64,000 nucleotides of DNA from Lytechinus variegatus (GCF_018143015.1 NC_054751.1:23946425-24010424), one strand, 5' to 3'; shown: positions 12,869 through 23,709, counted from the stretch's first letter. Numbers and translations: made by a program. Notes: a model not told the origin generated them from the sequence alone.

Positions 12869-13252
12869 GATGAAGAAGGGAATGGAAGGGAATGGAAGCA
12901 TAACCAGAAGTATAACGATCTGGCATGGGAGCTGAGAAGGATATGGAAGGTGAAGACGAAGGTGGTACCAATAGTCATCGGAGCCCTATTAGGAACAGTG
13001 ACAAAAAGACACAGAAGCTTTCTGGCTGTTCTAGGAGCCGAGGTGTCCTTTGAAACGATACAGAAGGCAAGCTTGCTTGGAACAGCTCATATCCTACGGA
13101 AGGTCTTGAATTAGAAAGAGAAGTGAACAATGAGAAGAGGACCCATTTGATAGAATATAGAACAATAACCCTAGATTTCTGGAAGAAGTCCGGTTGCTGT
13201 TTAATATACCAACGGAACATCAAGTTGTGGACTATGGAAATAATAATAATCA
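12869..13252 (+). mobile_element. LINE 3' fragment: C-terminus of a reverse-transcriptase protein
   Basis: Residues encoded from about 12902 to a TAG at 13112-13114 include WELRRIWKVKT, VVPIVIGALLGTV and IQKASLLGTAHILRKVLN. This resembles a conserved C-terminal tail found on many invertebrate retroelement polyproteins (a short Trp-Lys-x-Lys helix, an IGALG block and a terminal LGTAHILRK motif). About 140 bp of 3' UTR and an (AAT)n tail follow. The clade cannot be decided from this tail alone. Only the extreme 3' end is present, as expected for a 5'-truncated LINE. Confidence 0.6.
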
Positions 13253-13261
13253 TAATAATGA

Positions 13262-13483
13262 TGAAGAAGGGAATGGAAGCATAACCCTATAACCAAGATC
13301 TCTCCTCACCTTCAGATGTACGACATTCAGAAGGCAGCTATCTTGGGTACAACCAGATTGATAAGAAAGACTCTCGGAAATTAGTAGTGTAAAGGTCCTA
13401 TAGTTGCACTTAAAATTACTCGGTGCTTTTTGTTAGAGCAAAGATATTCAAGAAAAAAAATACGGACTTGATCCTGTTTAGAG
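13262..13483 (+). mobile_element. second LINE 3' fragment, same family
   Basis: A frame at 13310-13384 encodes LQMYDIQKAAILGTTRLIRK and ends TAG, the same C-terminal motif as the preceding fragment but clearly diverged. About 100 bp of 3' UTR and an (AAT)n run at 13484-13533 follow. Two successive 5'-truncated insertions, the second into the triplet tail of the first, are a likely explanation. Confidence 0.6.
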
Positions 13484-13533
13484 GAATAATAATAATAATA
13501 ATAACAATAATGATAATAATAATAATAATAATA
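13484..13533. repeat. (AAT)n tail
   Basis: AATAATAAT run ending the second LINE fragment. Confidence 0.9.
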
Positions 13534-13539
13534 TAGATT

Positions 13540-14825
13540 CAAATAGCATTGAAACTATATTCACTAAAGAATATATTCTTCTGCGTTATATAGGACTCCT
13601 AAAATGCTTCTTATGAAAATTATAGATGAGTTTTGAGTTTTGATTTAGATTAAAAATAAGTATAACAAAATAAATACAATAAATGAAAAATACTAAATAA
13701 ATAAACAAATAAAAAAATAAACATACAGAATAAATGCCTTATAACTGTGCCAAAAAAGTGATTGGTTGTAATGTAAAATATACATGTCTTTTTAATACAT
13801 TAATTCTGTATAATTATGCGTATTCTCATGGTCATGTTGTTCACTTCATTCCATGATTTTTTTTTGGAACAAGAATTGTCACGTGTATAAATGTTTAACG
13901 GACCCAATATGAAATGAGATGAAATTAAATGAAAGATGATATGTTTTATAGAAACCACACTAAATTGAAGAATCATTTCTTCAAATGAATAAAACTTGGT
14001 GATTGATGAAATGTTAAGAAATTATTTTGCTTAAAAAATGAGGGGGAGGGGCTTGTCAATTGATAAATCATTCTCATTGATCTTGAAACAAGACTAAAGC
14101 ATTCATGTTAATAATGCTTCATTAATCTAGTAAATAATATACAATTAAAGTTCCCTATGAAAGTGTCGAACTTTGATATGTTTTAAAATCATAGATTATG
14201 GGATACATTTGCAGTATATTGATAAAAACCAAAAGTAAAAGCAATTAACGTTTGACAGAGAGTCAAGTCATTTATTTTGACAATTACACACATCAAAACG
14301 ACGGTCAATTAAAGAGCTCCGTATTGTTCCGAGTATGCGACTTTCAGCACATTGTGACACAATTAGCATGTCCAAGCAAGCCATTTAGCAATATTTGAAT
14401 AGAAATTAGTACGACAATAACGATCTTGGTTTAATGAATGTGACAGCTACATGGTGAAGACACCTATTAGCAGTTACTCGCCAAGAGAGAACAAACATTC
14501 ACTCCCTTTACCCCTCCCCCTAATTCTACCCCACTGTCACTCACCTCCCCTGTTTTTCGTTTCCAATAAGGCCATCGTCCTATCCTATACTTTGAAATCA
14601 ATTATATTCTCCTATAATCGATCGCTTATGCTGTTTATTTTATCCAACCCCCCCCCCTTCCAACTGCACTGATATCTCCCCCTCTCTCTCCCAGCATGCC
14701 CAGGGTGGGTTTTACAAAATGAATTCTTGTCAGATGAAGTTTAATAACATGTCTACGTACTTTCACTCCATGCACTTACTTGCCAACTTTCCGACCAATT
14801 ATGTAATTATCACGTCTCATATATC
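13540..14825. other. intergenic, no gene seen
   Basis: Very AT-rich (A-rich from 13640 to 13740). A Pro/Leu-rich 73-codon frame at 14451-14672 is a pyrimidine-tract artefact. Confidence 0.45.
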
Positions 14826-14828
14826 ATG

Positions 14829-14892
14829 TATATATATATATATATCTATATAAACATATAAACTTGATAAATATATAAATACATAAATATAT
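14829..14892. repeat. AT dinucleotide-rich tract
   Basis: TATATATA and ATAAATATATA runs next to the hairpin that follows. Confidence 0.85.
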
Positions 14893-14893
14893 A

Positions 14894-15036
14894 GGCGTAA
14901 ATAATTCAAGCATTGATGCAAGACGTAGCTTTACCGAGTATCTCTTTTATTGGGCTAACTTTCGGCCAGAAAGCTATCCCAATAAAAGAGATACTTGGAA
15001 GCTACGTCTTGCATCAATGATTGAGTCATTTACGTC
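14894..15036. repeat. long hairpin, ~70-bp arms, 3-5 bp loop
   Basis: The left arm contains CATTGATGCAAGACGTAGCT and GAGTATCTCTTTTATTGGG. The right arm contains their reverse complements CCCAATAAAAGAGATACT and AGCTACGTCTTGCATCAATG. The centre is CTTTCGGCCAGAAAG. The arms match along almost their full length with small mismatches. The GGCCGAAAG centre resembles retroelement-terminal sequence, so two copies of such an end arranged tail-to-tail are a possible origin. Confidence 0.85.
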
Positions 15037-15099
15037 TGTACATAGAACATGATGCGCTGCAATACACGTTGTGCGAAGGGCCCCCTTCCTTTATATATA

Positions 15100-15141
15100 T
15101 ATAAAACAAGGATAAATTAATATATATATATATATATATAT
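15100..15141. repeat. (TA)n microsatellite
   Basis: TATATATA runs flanking AAACAAGGATAAATTAA. The phrase AACAAGGATAAATTAATA recurs at 15483-15500. Confidence 0.85.
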
Positions 15142-15772
15142 TCCGGTAACTAACAGTTCATAACGCAGACACAGTGAACAGCAAACATCATTGAAAATGT
15201 CACAATATTTCCGACTCGTTAAATTACGATTGTCTCAGTCAATTGTTGAAAATGTTATTTCGCGATCCACTTGGACAGGTATATAACATGAGTTAGCCCC
15301 CTCTCCTCCGCCCCAAGAGAATAAATTAATAAATTAAAGTATAAAAAATAAATAAAGGAATTAAGAAATAAGTGAAGAACACCTTAAAATAAAAGTTGAT
15401 AAATCAATAAATTTATAATAATAATAATACTAGTAAGTGATTGAAATGAATATTGATAAAAATGGTAATTATAAAATAAAAAACAAGGATAAATTAATAG
15501 ATTAATTGATTAAGGAACAAAAATATGAATACATAAATTCATTTTAAAAAATAACAAACAGTCTGGACTAAGAGAGAGAAAGAGAGAGCATGTAGCATAG
15601 CAGCCAAAATTGAAGTATAGCAGCCAACATTGAAATGCCATTAGCAGAAGACCATTTTCAATTCCACTGATTTACAGAATGGATCTGTCAATATTCAAAA
15701 AATATATACAAGATTGGTAATAATTTGAAATCCATTAAAGTAGAAATATCCAGTAATGTAGGTATTATTGAA
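15142..15772. other. intergenic, no gene seen
   Basis: A-rich DNA. The phrase GTAGCATAGCAGCCAA / AGTATAGCAGCCAA is repeated near 15592 and 15614. Confidence 0.45.
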
Positions 15773-15990
15773 CATAATCAGCTCAGTTGGTAGAGCGGGG
15801 GATTCGGATTCCGGTGACCCGGGTTCGATTCCCAAGTGGTGCGCTAGTGCCCTTTAATAAGGTATTTATCCTCATTACCAGGTCCCTCGGAAAGGACTTT
15901 AAGCCGTTGGTCCCCGGTTGCTTGCTCACAGGCATTCGTGCTTTCTTAGCAGCCAGGTAAAAAACCTCGGCATAACGTCGGTATAAAATA
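15773..15990 (+). mobile_element. tRNA-derived SINE, well preserved
   Basis: The A box is CAGCTCAGTTGGTAGAGCG (15779-15797) and the B box GGGTTCGATTCC (15821-15832), spaced as in a tRNA gene. A non-tRNA body follows with CAGGTCCCTCGGAAAGGACT and GCCAGGTAAAAAACCTCGGC. The polymerase III promoter elements look intact. The unit ends in A/T-rich sequence near 15990. Confidence 0.85.
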
Positions 15991-16069
15991 ATCCAATATA
16001 AGATTATAGTTATTGAGATGGTGGTGATGAGAGTGGCTTTGGTATGCTTGCTTGAGAATAATCAACATA

Positions 16070-16150
16070 TGTCTATAAGAGCTTCGAACCCTAAAACTTG
16101 TGTTTTAAGTCTCGAGACTTATCCACTGAGCCTCAACACCTCTCTTCACC
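16070..16150 (-). mobile_element. tRNA-like SINE head
   Basis: On the minus strand, TTGAGGCTCAGTGGATAAG is an A-box-type segment and TTTTAGGGTTCGAAGCTC a B-box-type segment about 35 nt downstream. The 3' body cannot be delimited. A tRNA pseudogene is the alternative. Confidence 0.55.
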
Positions 16151-17780
16151 GTCTCTGCGTTGATATATCCGGAGATGGCGGTAGACAGCATTATCCAGTA
16201 GATCCCTTAATATTCCAGAGCTTAATTGACATACCTGTTTTGCGAAGCACATAACATGAATATACGCCATCCTGGGACCCCCCATCCCGCGCCGAGAATA
16301 ATACAATATGTGCCGTATTGAGATCGTTTGGCAAAAGGGGTCAATGCTACACTGATTGACTCATTCTTGAAACTATTGTTACTAACCAATTAAAGAAGCT
16401 CAGAGCGAGGGGAAAATATCTATGTCGATATTTTTCAAATTGGTTCTGCTACTTGTTTGAATCGCTTTATTTGCGAATCGGGGGGCCTTTTATAAACCTG
16501 TTCATAAATTAAGCATGACTTTACGCACAACTTTACTGCTGGTGACAGACTTGTTCTTGTGCTAAATTACTTATCTGTAGTTGAATGACCAGCTTAGAAC
16601 GTATTCGTCGGTAAGTTTACAGAACAGATGAAGTCAGATGAAACACCATATACTAGACTTCCGGTCAAGTTGGTACCATTGAAGTAACTCGAGAGGCTTG
16701 TACAGACTTACGATATTGTACTGCTGTCTCATACTCGTTACCACTTTTTTTTCACTCCGTCATGAACTCGAATCATAATTTTGATGATTATTGAAAGAAT
16801 GCCATTTGCCTCTCCTTCCTCATGTTCTTGGTTCGATCTGAAAACTCAAAATAAAAATAATCAAACTTGATCCGTCTCTCGTCATCAGGCTTTTTGTTCT
16901 TGTTATTTCACCATTAAACATGAGACATAGTGACTCCTTCGAGTTATAGTTTTGTTTCCAGTTAATTCTCATTGTTCTGTATATGATAAAATGTGATCGA
17001 TAAAGACTGTACTTCATTTGTCTCTGAAAATCAATTGTGACATTTCTTGCTAGGGATTAATCTGCCTTATGTTATCTATCCATTCTCATCTCTACTATCA
17101 TGAAGATCATTTGAGTTTCAAGAGTTTTGAGAAACGGGGCTTCGTTGCCCCCCATTCAGCTCATCATGTTTCTAATGATAGCTGACGGAGGGGGAAAGGG
17201 GATGCACATCGGTTTCGCCCAAGAGCTCGGATATAGCATCTGATATTACGTTCGCTGATCCCTCAAATAATTCATCCCAGTCTTCCTCCTAAATGACCAG
17301 AAGGTGCAGCGAGCGACTCAGACAGATAAAAAGGTGTTCGGCATTATCAGTCTCCCCCTATCGAGATTACGGTAAATAGGCGACTTCTCTGCCCCACGGT
17401 CTCCGGAGTCGCTTAGTAGCTAGTTGTTGAGCGACTATGGAGATCCGCAGATGACAATGTTGATCAAATGTGGACAATTTGAGAAGTTTATCCCCCAGGA
17501 TACGGCCAATGACTAGCAAATGGAATGGAATAAAACGAATTTTCAGTAGAGTCAGATAAGATTATTGTGGATGGTTTGTTTCAAAGGATGAATGCTAAAC
17601 GTTTTATTTTGAGGTTTGTACAGCTTATACATACGACGGAAAAAGGAAACTAAATTACTTTCACAAAGTATCATCATTACAAAACTACGTCTATCATAAT
17701 CTCGGTTTTGTGATGACAATTCCAAACTTTCTTGAAAATAACATAGAGGACGCTAATCAATTGAGTTTAGTGACCCTCGT
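16150..17780. other. intergenic, no gene seen
   Basis: No recognisable gene. 16478-16650 begins CCTTTTATAAACCTGTTC and ends GATGAAACACC, and may be a decayed member of the foldback family at 7675-7818. Confidence 0.4.
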
Positions 17781-18020
17781 AATGTCTGGTTGCATGCAGA
17801 ATGTAAACGTCCCGGGAACGTCCCTGAAACAACACCCCGAGCAGTGACGGATCCAAGGGGGTGGGGAGGGCACGGACCGGATGAGCCCCCCCCCCCCTTT
17901 GAGAGCCATAATAAAAATTTAAATGTAATTATGCCGTTCTTACACAAGCCTGCCCCTCTTTGAAAGTCAAATTTTCTTCAGGAAAATGTGCCCCCATTTT
18001 GAAAAATCCTCATCTGAGCC
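17780..18020. repeat. dispersed repeat with GTGACGGATCCAAGGGGG
   Basis: GCAGTGACGGATCCAAGGGG is followed by G-rich then C-rich homopolymer stretches (GAGCCCCCCCCCCCC). Sequence of this kind is typical of interspersed repeat ends in marine invertebrate genomes. Boundaries and class are uncertain. Confidence 0.4.
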
Positions 18021-18024
18021 ATCC

Positions 18025-18480
18025 CGTAGTCGGTCTACATATCGATCCGTCTTTCTTATTCGTTTGTTGATATTTTGGTCTTCCGCAGGATGAAGTTCAT
18101 GGACTGTGTATTACAAGGAACTGGATTCGAATCTCGCCTCGGTATAAAAGCTTCCGCTTTCAAAATATTCGTCTACACCACCTTGAGAGTAACTTTCGCC
18201 ACATGATGTTATTCACAATAGAATAGTGTATTATCATGACCCATGTGAAGTTTGGTCTACATCCAAAATAAAAGCATATAAAAAACAAATAAACGAAACA
18301 TGAACGAATATCTTTTAAAAACTAAAATGCAAAGAATTATCTAACGATCAACTATGAAACTCTTTGACATGTTTGATTTGGAGAGCAACATAATAGAGGG
18401 CTTTTGAGAATGATATCCTTAATAAAATATTTAATTCATTGTAATAGATTTAATAATTTAATAGAGACATTGAGACATAT
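18025..18480. other. intergenic, no gene seen
   Basis: A B-box-like GGATTCGAATCTC near 18123 hints at SINE debris; otherwise featureless. Confidence 0.35.
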
Positions 18481-18482
18481 AT

Positions 18483-18700
18483 GGGGTGTTGCAAGAAACT
18501 TTCGATCAATTGCAAGTCAATTTTCGGTCCCTCAACCAATCATATGTCTTGAAGTAAATTGCAAATTAGTGATTGATTGCTAATCTGCTCCTTGAAACAA
18601 GAAGTTTAATCTGATTTGCTAAAGCTAACGTTGATCTATCAGTTTTAAAATTGCATCACCATATTTGCAATTGATCGCAAATATTTTCTTGCAACACCCC
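18483..18700. mobile_element. foldback MITE (GGGGTGTTGCAAGAAA)
   Basis: The left end GGGGTGTTGCAAGAAA and right end TTTTCTTGCAACACCCC are inverted repeats. ATCAATTGCAA and TTGCAATTGAT pair further in. It is 218 bp and non-coding. Confidence 0.75.
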
Positions 18701-18704
18701 CATA

Positions 18705-19370
18705 GAGACATTGTTTCCGATTGCAATCAATTATTTTGGAGAAATAACTTCTCTCCCTTTCTTTCTCTCCTCTTCCACCCCCCCCCCCTCGTTCACGCTC
18801 TCCTCTTTCTTCTGACGGCAATTAATGGTATATGAAATGCAGAACTTTTAACTGGTACACGCTTGCAAGTTTTCAAACACATAGTTTCCCACCGCTCTAA
18901 TATACATAGTATCTGTTAAGGAATCATTTTCTCTTTCCTTTTACTCTTTAATCCAAACTAGAAAGTACCTTATTCAATATCGTTGACACGTTGAATATAT
19001 TCAACCATTTGACTTCCAAGTCCACTCCTTCTAATTTAGATTTGAGCCTGTCATTACCAGGTTCCTCCCCAATCCTCGTGATTCCAAACAAATTTATTTT
19101 CTTTCATCAGGTGACCAATCTTCCGAGGATTAATATCTGTTTCGATTCCATCACTATTTTTCTCATATTTTGTTATCTCTACGAGCCATCCCTCTTGATT
19201 AAATCAATATGTGAGAGGATTATTCTCAACTTCTGCACCTTAATCAATTGTAGAGCATGCTGCGTAAACAATATTATCTATTTTTCTCTGACTGTATGCT
19301 GTTAATCACAGATTTTAAAAAAATCAGAACTAACTTCCCTTTTAAATCGATTATGATATATAAAATAATG
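18705..19370. other. intergenic, no gene seen
   Basis: Pyrimidine-rich patches (18750-18805). A 104-codon frame at 18991-19305 has no recognisable domain. Confidence 0.4.
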
Positions 19371-19374
19371 AGTG

Positions 19375-19500
19375 GAAAGTCCGGGGTTCGATCCCCGCCG
19401 CGGCACCTATGCCCGTGAGCAAGGCATTTAATCTACAATGCTCCTTTATCCTGATTTCAAAATAAATGGAAATGCTATATGCATTATTGTTAACTACTAG
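19375..19500 (+). mobile_element. 5'-truncated tRNA-derived SINE
   Basis: The B box GGGGTTCGATCCCCG (19381-19396) is followed by a body with GCCCGTGAGCAAGGCATTTA and CAATGCTCCTTTATCCTG. No A box is visible upstream, so the 5' end is missing. Confidence 0.6.
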
Positions 19501-19532
19501 GTGTGCATTTGTTTAAAAAAGAAAAAAAAAAC

Positions 19533-19857
19533 AATATATATAAATGCGAGAAATTATACATGTACAACAGTTTTGGCAACTCTTGTATTTAAACGTTAAA
19601 TATATTATGAAAAAAGTGAATGAAGAGAACTATGGTAGGCTTAGCTGATGCCGAAAAATGTTAGCCAATGGTTAAGGGACCGGCGATCAAGGCTTGGGCC
19701 CCGGGTTCGATTCCCGGCAGAGCCATTTTCCGGCATCACCAGTTTTTCCAAATATTGATATATAACTGTGAGAAATGATACATATACAACAGCTTTAGCA
19801 ACTCTTGAATTTGAACATGTTGTGAAAGGAATGAATAGAACAATGGTAGGCGTAGAT
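19533..19857. repeat. direct duplication of a ~105-bp unit
   Basis: 19533-19638 and 19752-19857 share GAGAAATKATACATRTACAACAG, GCAACTCTTG and AATGGTAGGC in order, with about 75-80 percent identity by eye. The first tRNA-like unit lies between the copies. Confidence 0.7.
19647..19737 (+). other. tRNA-like unit with extended terminal stem
   Basis: The A-box-type TTAGCCAATGGTTAAGGG and a perfect T-arm CCGGGTTCGATTCCCGG are flanked by GATGCCGAAAAATG (19647-19660) and CATTTTCCGGCATC (19724-19737). These flanks pair at 13 of 14 positions, far longer than the 7-bp tRNA acceptor stem. The anticodon stem is poor, so a functional tRNA is unlikely. A tRNA-derived element or pseudogene inserted with inverted flanks is more likely. 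Confidence 0.5.
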
Positions 19858-19917
19858 TAAATGAAGGATCCCCAGAGCTATCTGCCCTTTGGAAAAATTG
19901 GTGATGCCGATAAAAAA

Positions 19918-19988
19918 GTCCATGCCAGGAATCGAACCCGTGGCACAAGCTTTGAACACCGATGCCTTAACCACTCGACCACAGAGAC
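19918..19988 (-). other. tRNA-like unit, 71 nt
   Basis: On the minus strand it begins GTCTCTG and ends CATGGAC, which pair at 6 of 7 positions including one wobble. It has a D-arm-like GTCGAGTGGTTAAGGC and a T-arm GGGTTCGATTCC. The anticodon stem does not pair well. The 3' flank TTTTTTATCGGCATCACCA matches the 3' flank of the opposite unit at 19724-19740, so the two are arranged tail-to-tail. It is a pseudogene or SINE head rather than a safe tRNA call. Confidence 0.5.
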
Positions 19989-20069
19989 GACTTAATGACT
20001 AGGGCGACCCCCATCCGATTGACCGTCGGATAGACAGATCTTCGACACCGCCGATAAAAGAGATGCGAC

Positions 20070-20310
20070 GGGTTGAAAGTAATATGATATAAACAGAAGA
20101 ACAAAACAAAAATAAACAACAGAAAAATCAAACAAAACACTGAAAATTCAATCAAAATCGGACTAGGAATAACAAATTTATGGCATTTTAAAGATTTGCA
20201 TTATTCCGGTGAAACAGATCTAAGCATGTCTTCATGAATATTCAATGAGAAATTTGATGATGTGATATCCCACCTGTTCTTCTGTATTTTATTATATGAA
20301 ATGAGGTTTA
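20070..20310. mobile_element. partial MITE, ATCAAAATCGGA family
   Basis: Contains AAAACACTGAAAATTCAATC, AATCAAAATCGG, GCATTATTCCGGTGAAACAG and TTTGATGATGTGATATCCC, in the same order as the right half of the element at 39891-40469. The other half is absent. Confidence 0.65.
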
Positions 20311-20319
20311 TTCAAATTT

Positions 20320-21615
20320 TTTACTACCAAGAAGTTAAGCCTGATGTTGGTTTGATATTTTACATTTCCTTTGGTTGTGTAATTTGTAGAATTTTAGACA
20401 GGAGCAAGTTTGGCAAGCGTCATCCAATACCGAACGGGGTGCGATGGCACACCCATGCAATAATTATACCCATGCCAGTCACTCTTAAGGCCGCCAAGCT
20501 AGTACTGGTAACTAAAATGAAATTGTGAAATCTTCAAATAACCTGAGAAAAATTAACTTATACCACTCGCTCATTCTATAAAAAATCAGTTATCAGCAAA
20601 GTACAACGTGAAATTATCTTCTTGTAAAGTTGATAGTCAATAGTTCATGTGTGTGAATATACAACAAACGATGGCCTTTTATTAATTCTTGGTTTCGATC
20701 ATCTTCACATTACATTCAGCTAATAAGATCAGCCAAATTAGAGGTTAACAGGAGGATGTATAAAATTATACCCGTTATCGCTCAAAAATGGAGATGAGAA
20801 TTTTGATGAAATACGATAGTTTGTTTCTGGCTGTGTACAGACATATGGCACGCGTTCTTCTCTAGATCGTATTACAACCTCAAAACCCACGCGAACGACT
20901 CGCGAGCGATTTGAATAAATATATACCAGTCAGCCGGTGTTGGATGTAAGGAAACGGGATATGAGGAGGAAAATGATGCAACCTGCCCTTGACGGAAGTG
21001 GTAGGGTCATGTATTGGGATTAACCCGGATCTAAAAACATGATTCTCTCTTGAGTTCTCTCCCTGTATCAATTATCGACATGATGATGGTGTGATTAGAA
21101 AAGATAGGTGGGGAGGAGGGGGGGGGGGGTGGCTAATGTGATTTAATTATAATTTCAATAAAAATACTATCTCAAGTCCTTATGTTAATGAATGAATGAC
21201 TGGATGGGAAGAATATCAACATTATAAAAAATTAACAAGCGCAAGAAGAGTGATTTAAACAAATTTAGTCTGAAAATGATATCTTTTCCAGACAAACTTT
21301 GTTCAAATTTTTAAAGTCTGTAAAGACGAAACCACTCAGTTGTTACACCCGATTTCGGCGTGCAAACTGGAGAATTCAGGTACTTTCTTCATTTCATTCA
21401 AACCTATCATTTTCATTCTCCGATAAAAACTTAACATTTTCATTCAAAATCAAAGCCACATGTATGCTCACTGTCTTACCTAATTTCTTAAGCCATCAGC
21501 ATTATTTCCATGATTATTTTATAAGTGTGAGAATCAAAGCCAGTCAGATACTCTTCTTCGTTGCTGATTTCGTCACACAACAGCGATACACTTTGACGTT
21601 AATTTTGGCGTATAA
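20320..21615. other. intergenic, no gene seen
   Basis: Includes a poly-G run at 21118-21130. A 128-codon frame at 21299-21685 runs into the minisatellite and shows no domain. Confidence 0.4.
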
Positions 21616-21619
21616 AGAG

Positions 21620-22770
21620 TCCGATTCCATTCCCCCACCCACCCACACAGACCAAAATTTGTCATACCCTCACCTACATCCGTAAACAAAAGCTGTCCTA
21701 CCCTCAGCCACTTACCAAACCTTAGATTCCCCCACCCTCATCAAAAGACCGAAGCTCACATATCCTCACCTACACACAAAGACTAAATATCGGGATACCC
21801 TCAACCGCACCCACATATAAAGACAAAAGCTCTCATACCATCACCCACACGCAAAAGGCAAAACTTTGGTATCCTCACCCCAATTAACAGACTAAACCTC
21901 AGATACCCACACCCTTGCCCACATACCAAAAATCTCAAACCCTCGCCCACACCCACAGATTCATACTCTCACTCCCCCTTCCATATATAAAGGCTCTCAT
22001 ATCCTCATCTACACCCCCCATAAAGACCAAATATCAGATACCGACATCCACACCCACCAACCAAAGCGCACACACCCTCACCCACTGACCAAACCTCTTA
22101 TACCCCATCCACACCTCTTACTCCCTACCCCACGCACAATTTGGACAAAAGCTCTCAATCCCTCACCCAAACATACAGACAATCCTCAGATACCGTTACC
22201 CACACACACAGACATATTAAAGCTCTCATACCCTCATCCTGCCAATTTTGTGACAGGCCATACTTCTCATACCCTCAACCCCACACAAAGACATCCTCAC
22301 TCCCCACCCACAGACCAAACCTCTCATACCCTCACCCACACCCACAGACAAAGCCTATCATTTCCTCGCTCACACATGCAAACCTCAGAATACCTCCAAC
22401 GCACATAATGAGAAACCTCAGATTCCCTCACCCACACCAACAGATCAAACCACTCTGTCTTCCTACTCACACACATACACACACACACACACAAACATAA
22501 CTACACATCCATACATCAAAGCCTAGATGCCCTAAGATCCATGGACCAAACTTTTCCTACCCTCACCCACAGACCAAAGTTCATTTCATATTCATCCATA
22601 CACACACACGCCCACACTTACCCAAATATACACATATACCATCGCCCTTAAATACATCCGTCTATACCAGCCCATACCCCTCCCCCAAATATCCTCAAAT
22701 ACATAGACCTTCCCACACCCTAACTCACTCACACCCTCACTCACATATCTTCAAGTATACCACCCTCATC
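21620..22770. repeat. degenerate CA-rich minisatellite
   Basis: About 1.15 kb of variable 25-35-bp units built from phrases such as CTCATACCCTCACCCACA, CCCACAGACCAAA and AAAGACCAAA. The plus strand is almost free of G. A pure (AC)n run lies at about 22470-22495. Unit order is irregular, so it is not a CRISPR array and not coding. Long His/Pro/Thr-rich frames across it are artefacts. Confidence 0.85.
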
Positions 22771-22772
22771 TA

Positions 22773-22942
22773 CACTCTAAAAAATGAAGTGCTAATTCAG
22801 CTCTTAAAGAGCGTGTATAGTGACTGCACTTCGGAGTGCTGATTTGTCTAGTTCAAATTTGAAGGAGAAAAATCAGCACTCCGAAGTGCAGTCACTATAC
22901 ACGCTCTTTAAGAGCTGAATTAGCACTTCATTTTTTAGAGTG
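22773..22942. mobile_element. hairpin MITE with TA target duplication
   Basis: A 170-bp palindrome: the left arm starts CACTCTAAAAAATGAAGTGC and the right arm ends GCACTTCATTTTTTAGAGTG. The arms are identical by eye over about 73 bp, with a loop of about 25 bp (near 22846-22870). TA dinucleotides flank it at 22771-22772 and 22943-22944. The TA duplication and absence of coding capacity fit a Tc1/mariner-type MITE. A decayed relative surrounds 39738-40508. Confidence 0.9.
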
Positions 22943-23399
22943 TACGCACACACTCTCCACACACCATTACATTTTACCCAATATACATAATGATCTAGGG
23001 AAAGTCCTCTCCTGCGAGATGTAACTGATGATAGATGAAACAATCTTTGAATATTAGGGCCATCTTGCGAGCAGATGCCTTCGGCCTTTTATTCTTTTAC
23101 CGTCTGTGAACTCGAGCATCCATTTACAATCAGAAAAGGGAAGCATCTAGAAAGAAAAGAGTTGTGATTTGCCTGCCCTGCGCACTCTTCTTTCCTTACC
23201 TAAACTTGTCGTTTCAGTGGTGATTCACTCCAACTGTCATAAGTGATAACTTGACATGCCAGATAGGTATGTAGTGGGGTCGATGAAGAATGAAACAGGG
23301 GAGTTTGGAAAGTTGGCATAGTGGGGAGGAGAGTGTGAGGGAGGGACACCACGATTGACTGAGAAGAGTGTGGGGACGTGATGCCGGTACACTGTTAAA

Positions 23400-23705
23400 A
23401 AAACAACCTGATTTTACAGAAGAAACTATAGATTTTGCAGGAAGCAAGAACAGATTCATTCAGTAAATTCATAAAACAGGAATTTTTCTACAATTTACAG
23501 GACAGGTCTGTTTAAAAAGGGGAAAAGGGTGTTTTATTCAAGGAAATTTGTAAGGTTCCATACACCAAAAACCTATTTCCTGTAATTTTACATGATACAA
23601 TCAAGATTACGCAATCTGGTGAGATTAAAGGTGTTCTTGAGACTTTGCTGCAGGAACTTCTGTTATTTTAAGGATAAATTTTCTAACAGCTAGTGTTTAA
23701 CATTA
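23400..23705. mobile_element. MITE, CACTGTTARAAAA family (copy 2 of 3)
   Basis: Starts CACTGTTAAAAAA after a TA and ends near TTTTCTAACAGCTAGTG. It contains GACAGGTCTGTTTAAAAAGG, AAAAGGGTGTTTTATTCAAG and GCTGCAGGAACTTC, the reverse order of copy 1 (9748). It is somewhat diverged at the right terminus. Confidence 0.85.
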
Positions 23706-23709
23706 CATC

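Noticed and set aside
12656..13114. 152-residue Asn-rich open frame as a gene
   Set aside because: The Asn tract is an (AAT)n microsatellite fused by chance to a LINE C-terminal fragment.
19918..19988. Functional tRNA gene
   Set aside because: Acceptor and T arms are plausible, but the anticodon stem does not pair and the T stem has mismatches.
21620..22770. CRISPR-like array
   Set aside because: Units vary in length and sequence without constant repeats and unique spacers, and the context is eukaryotic.
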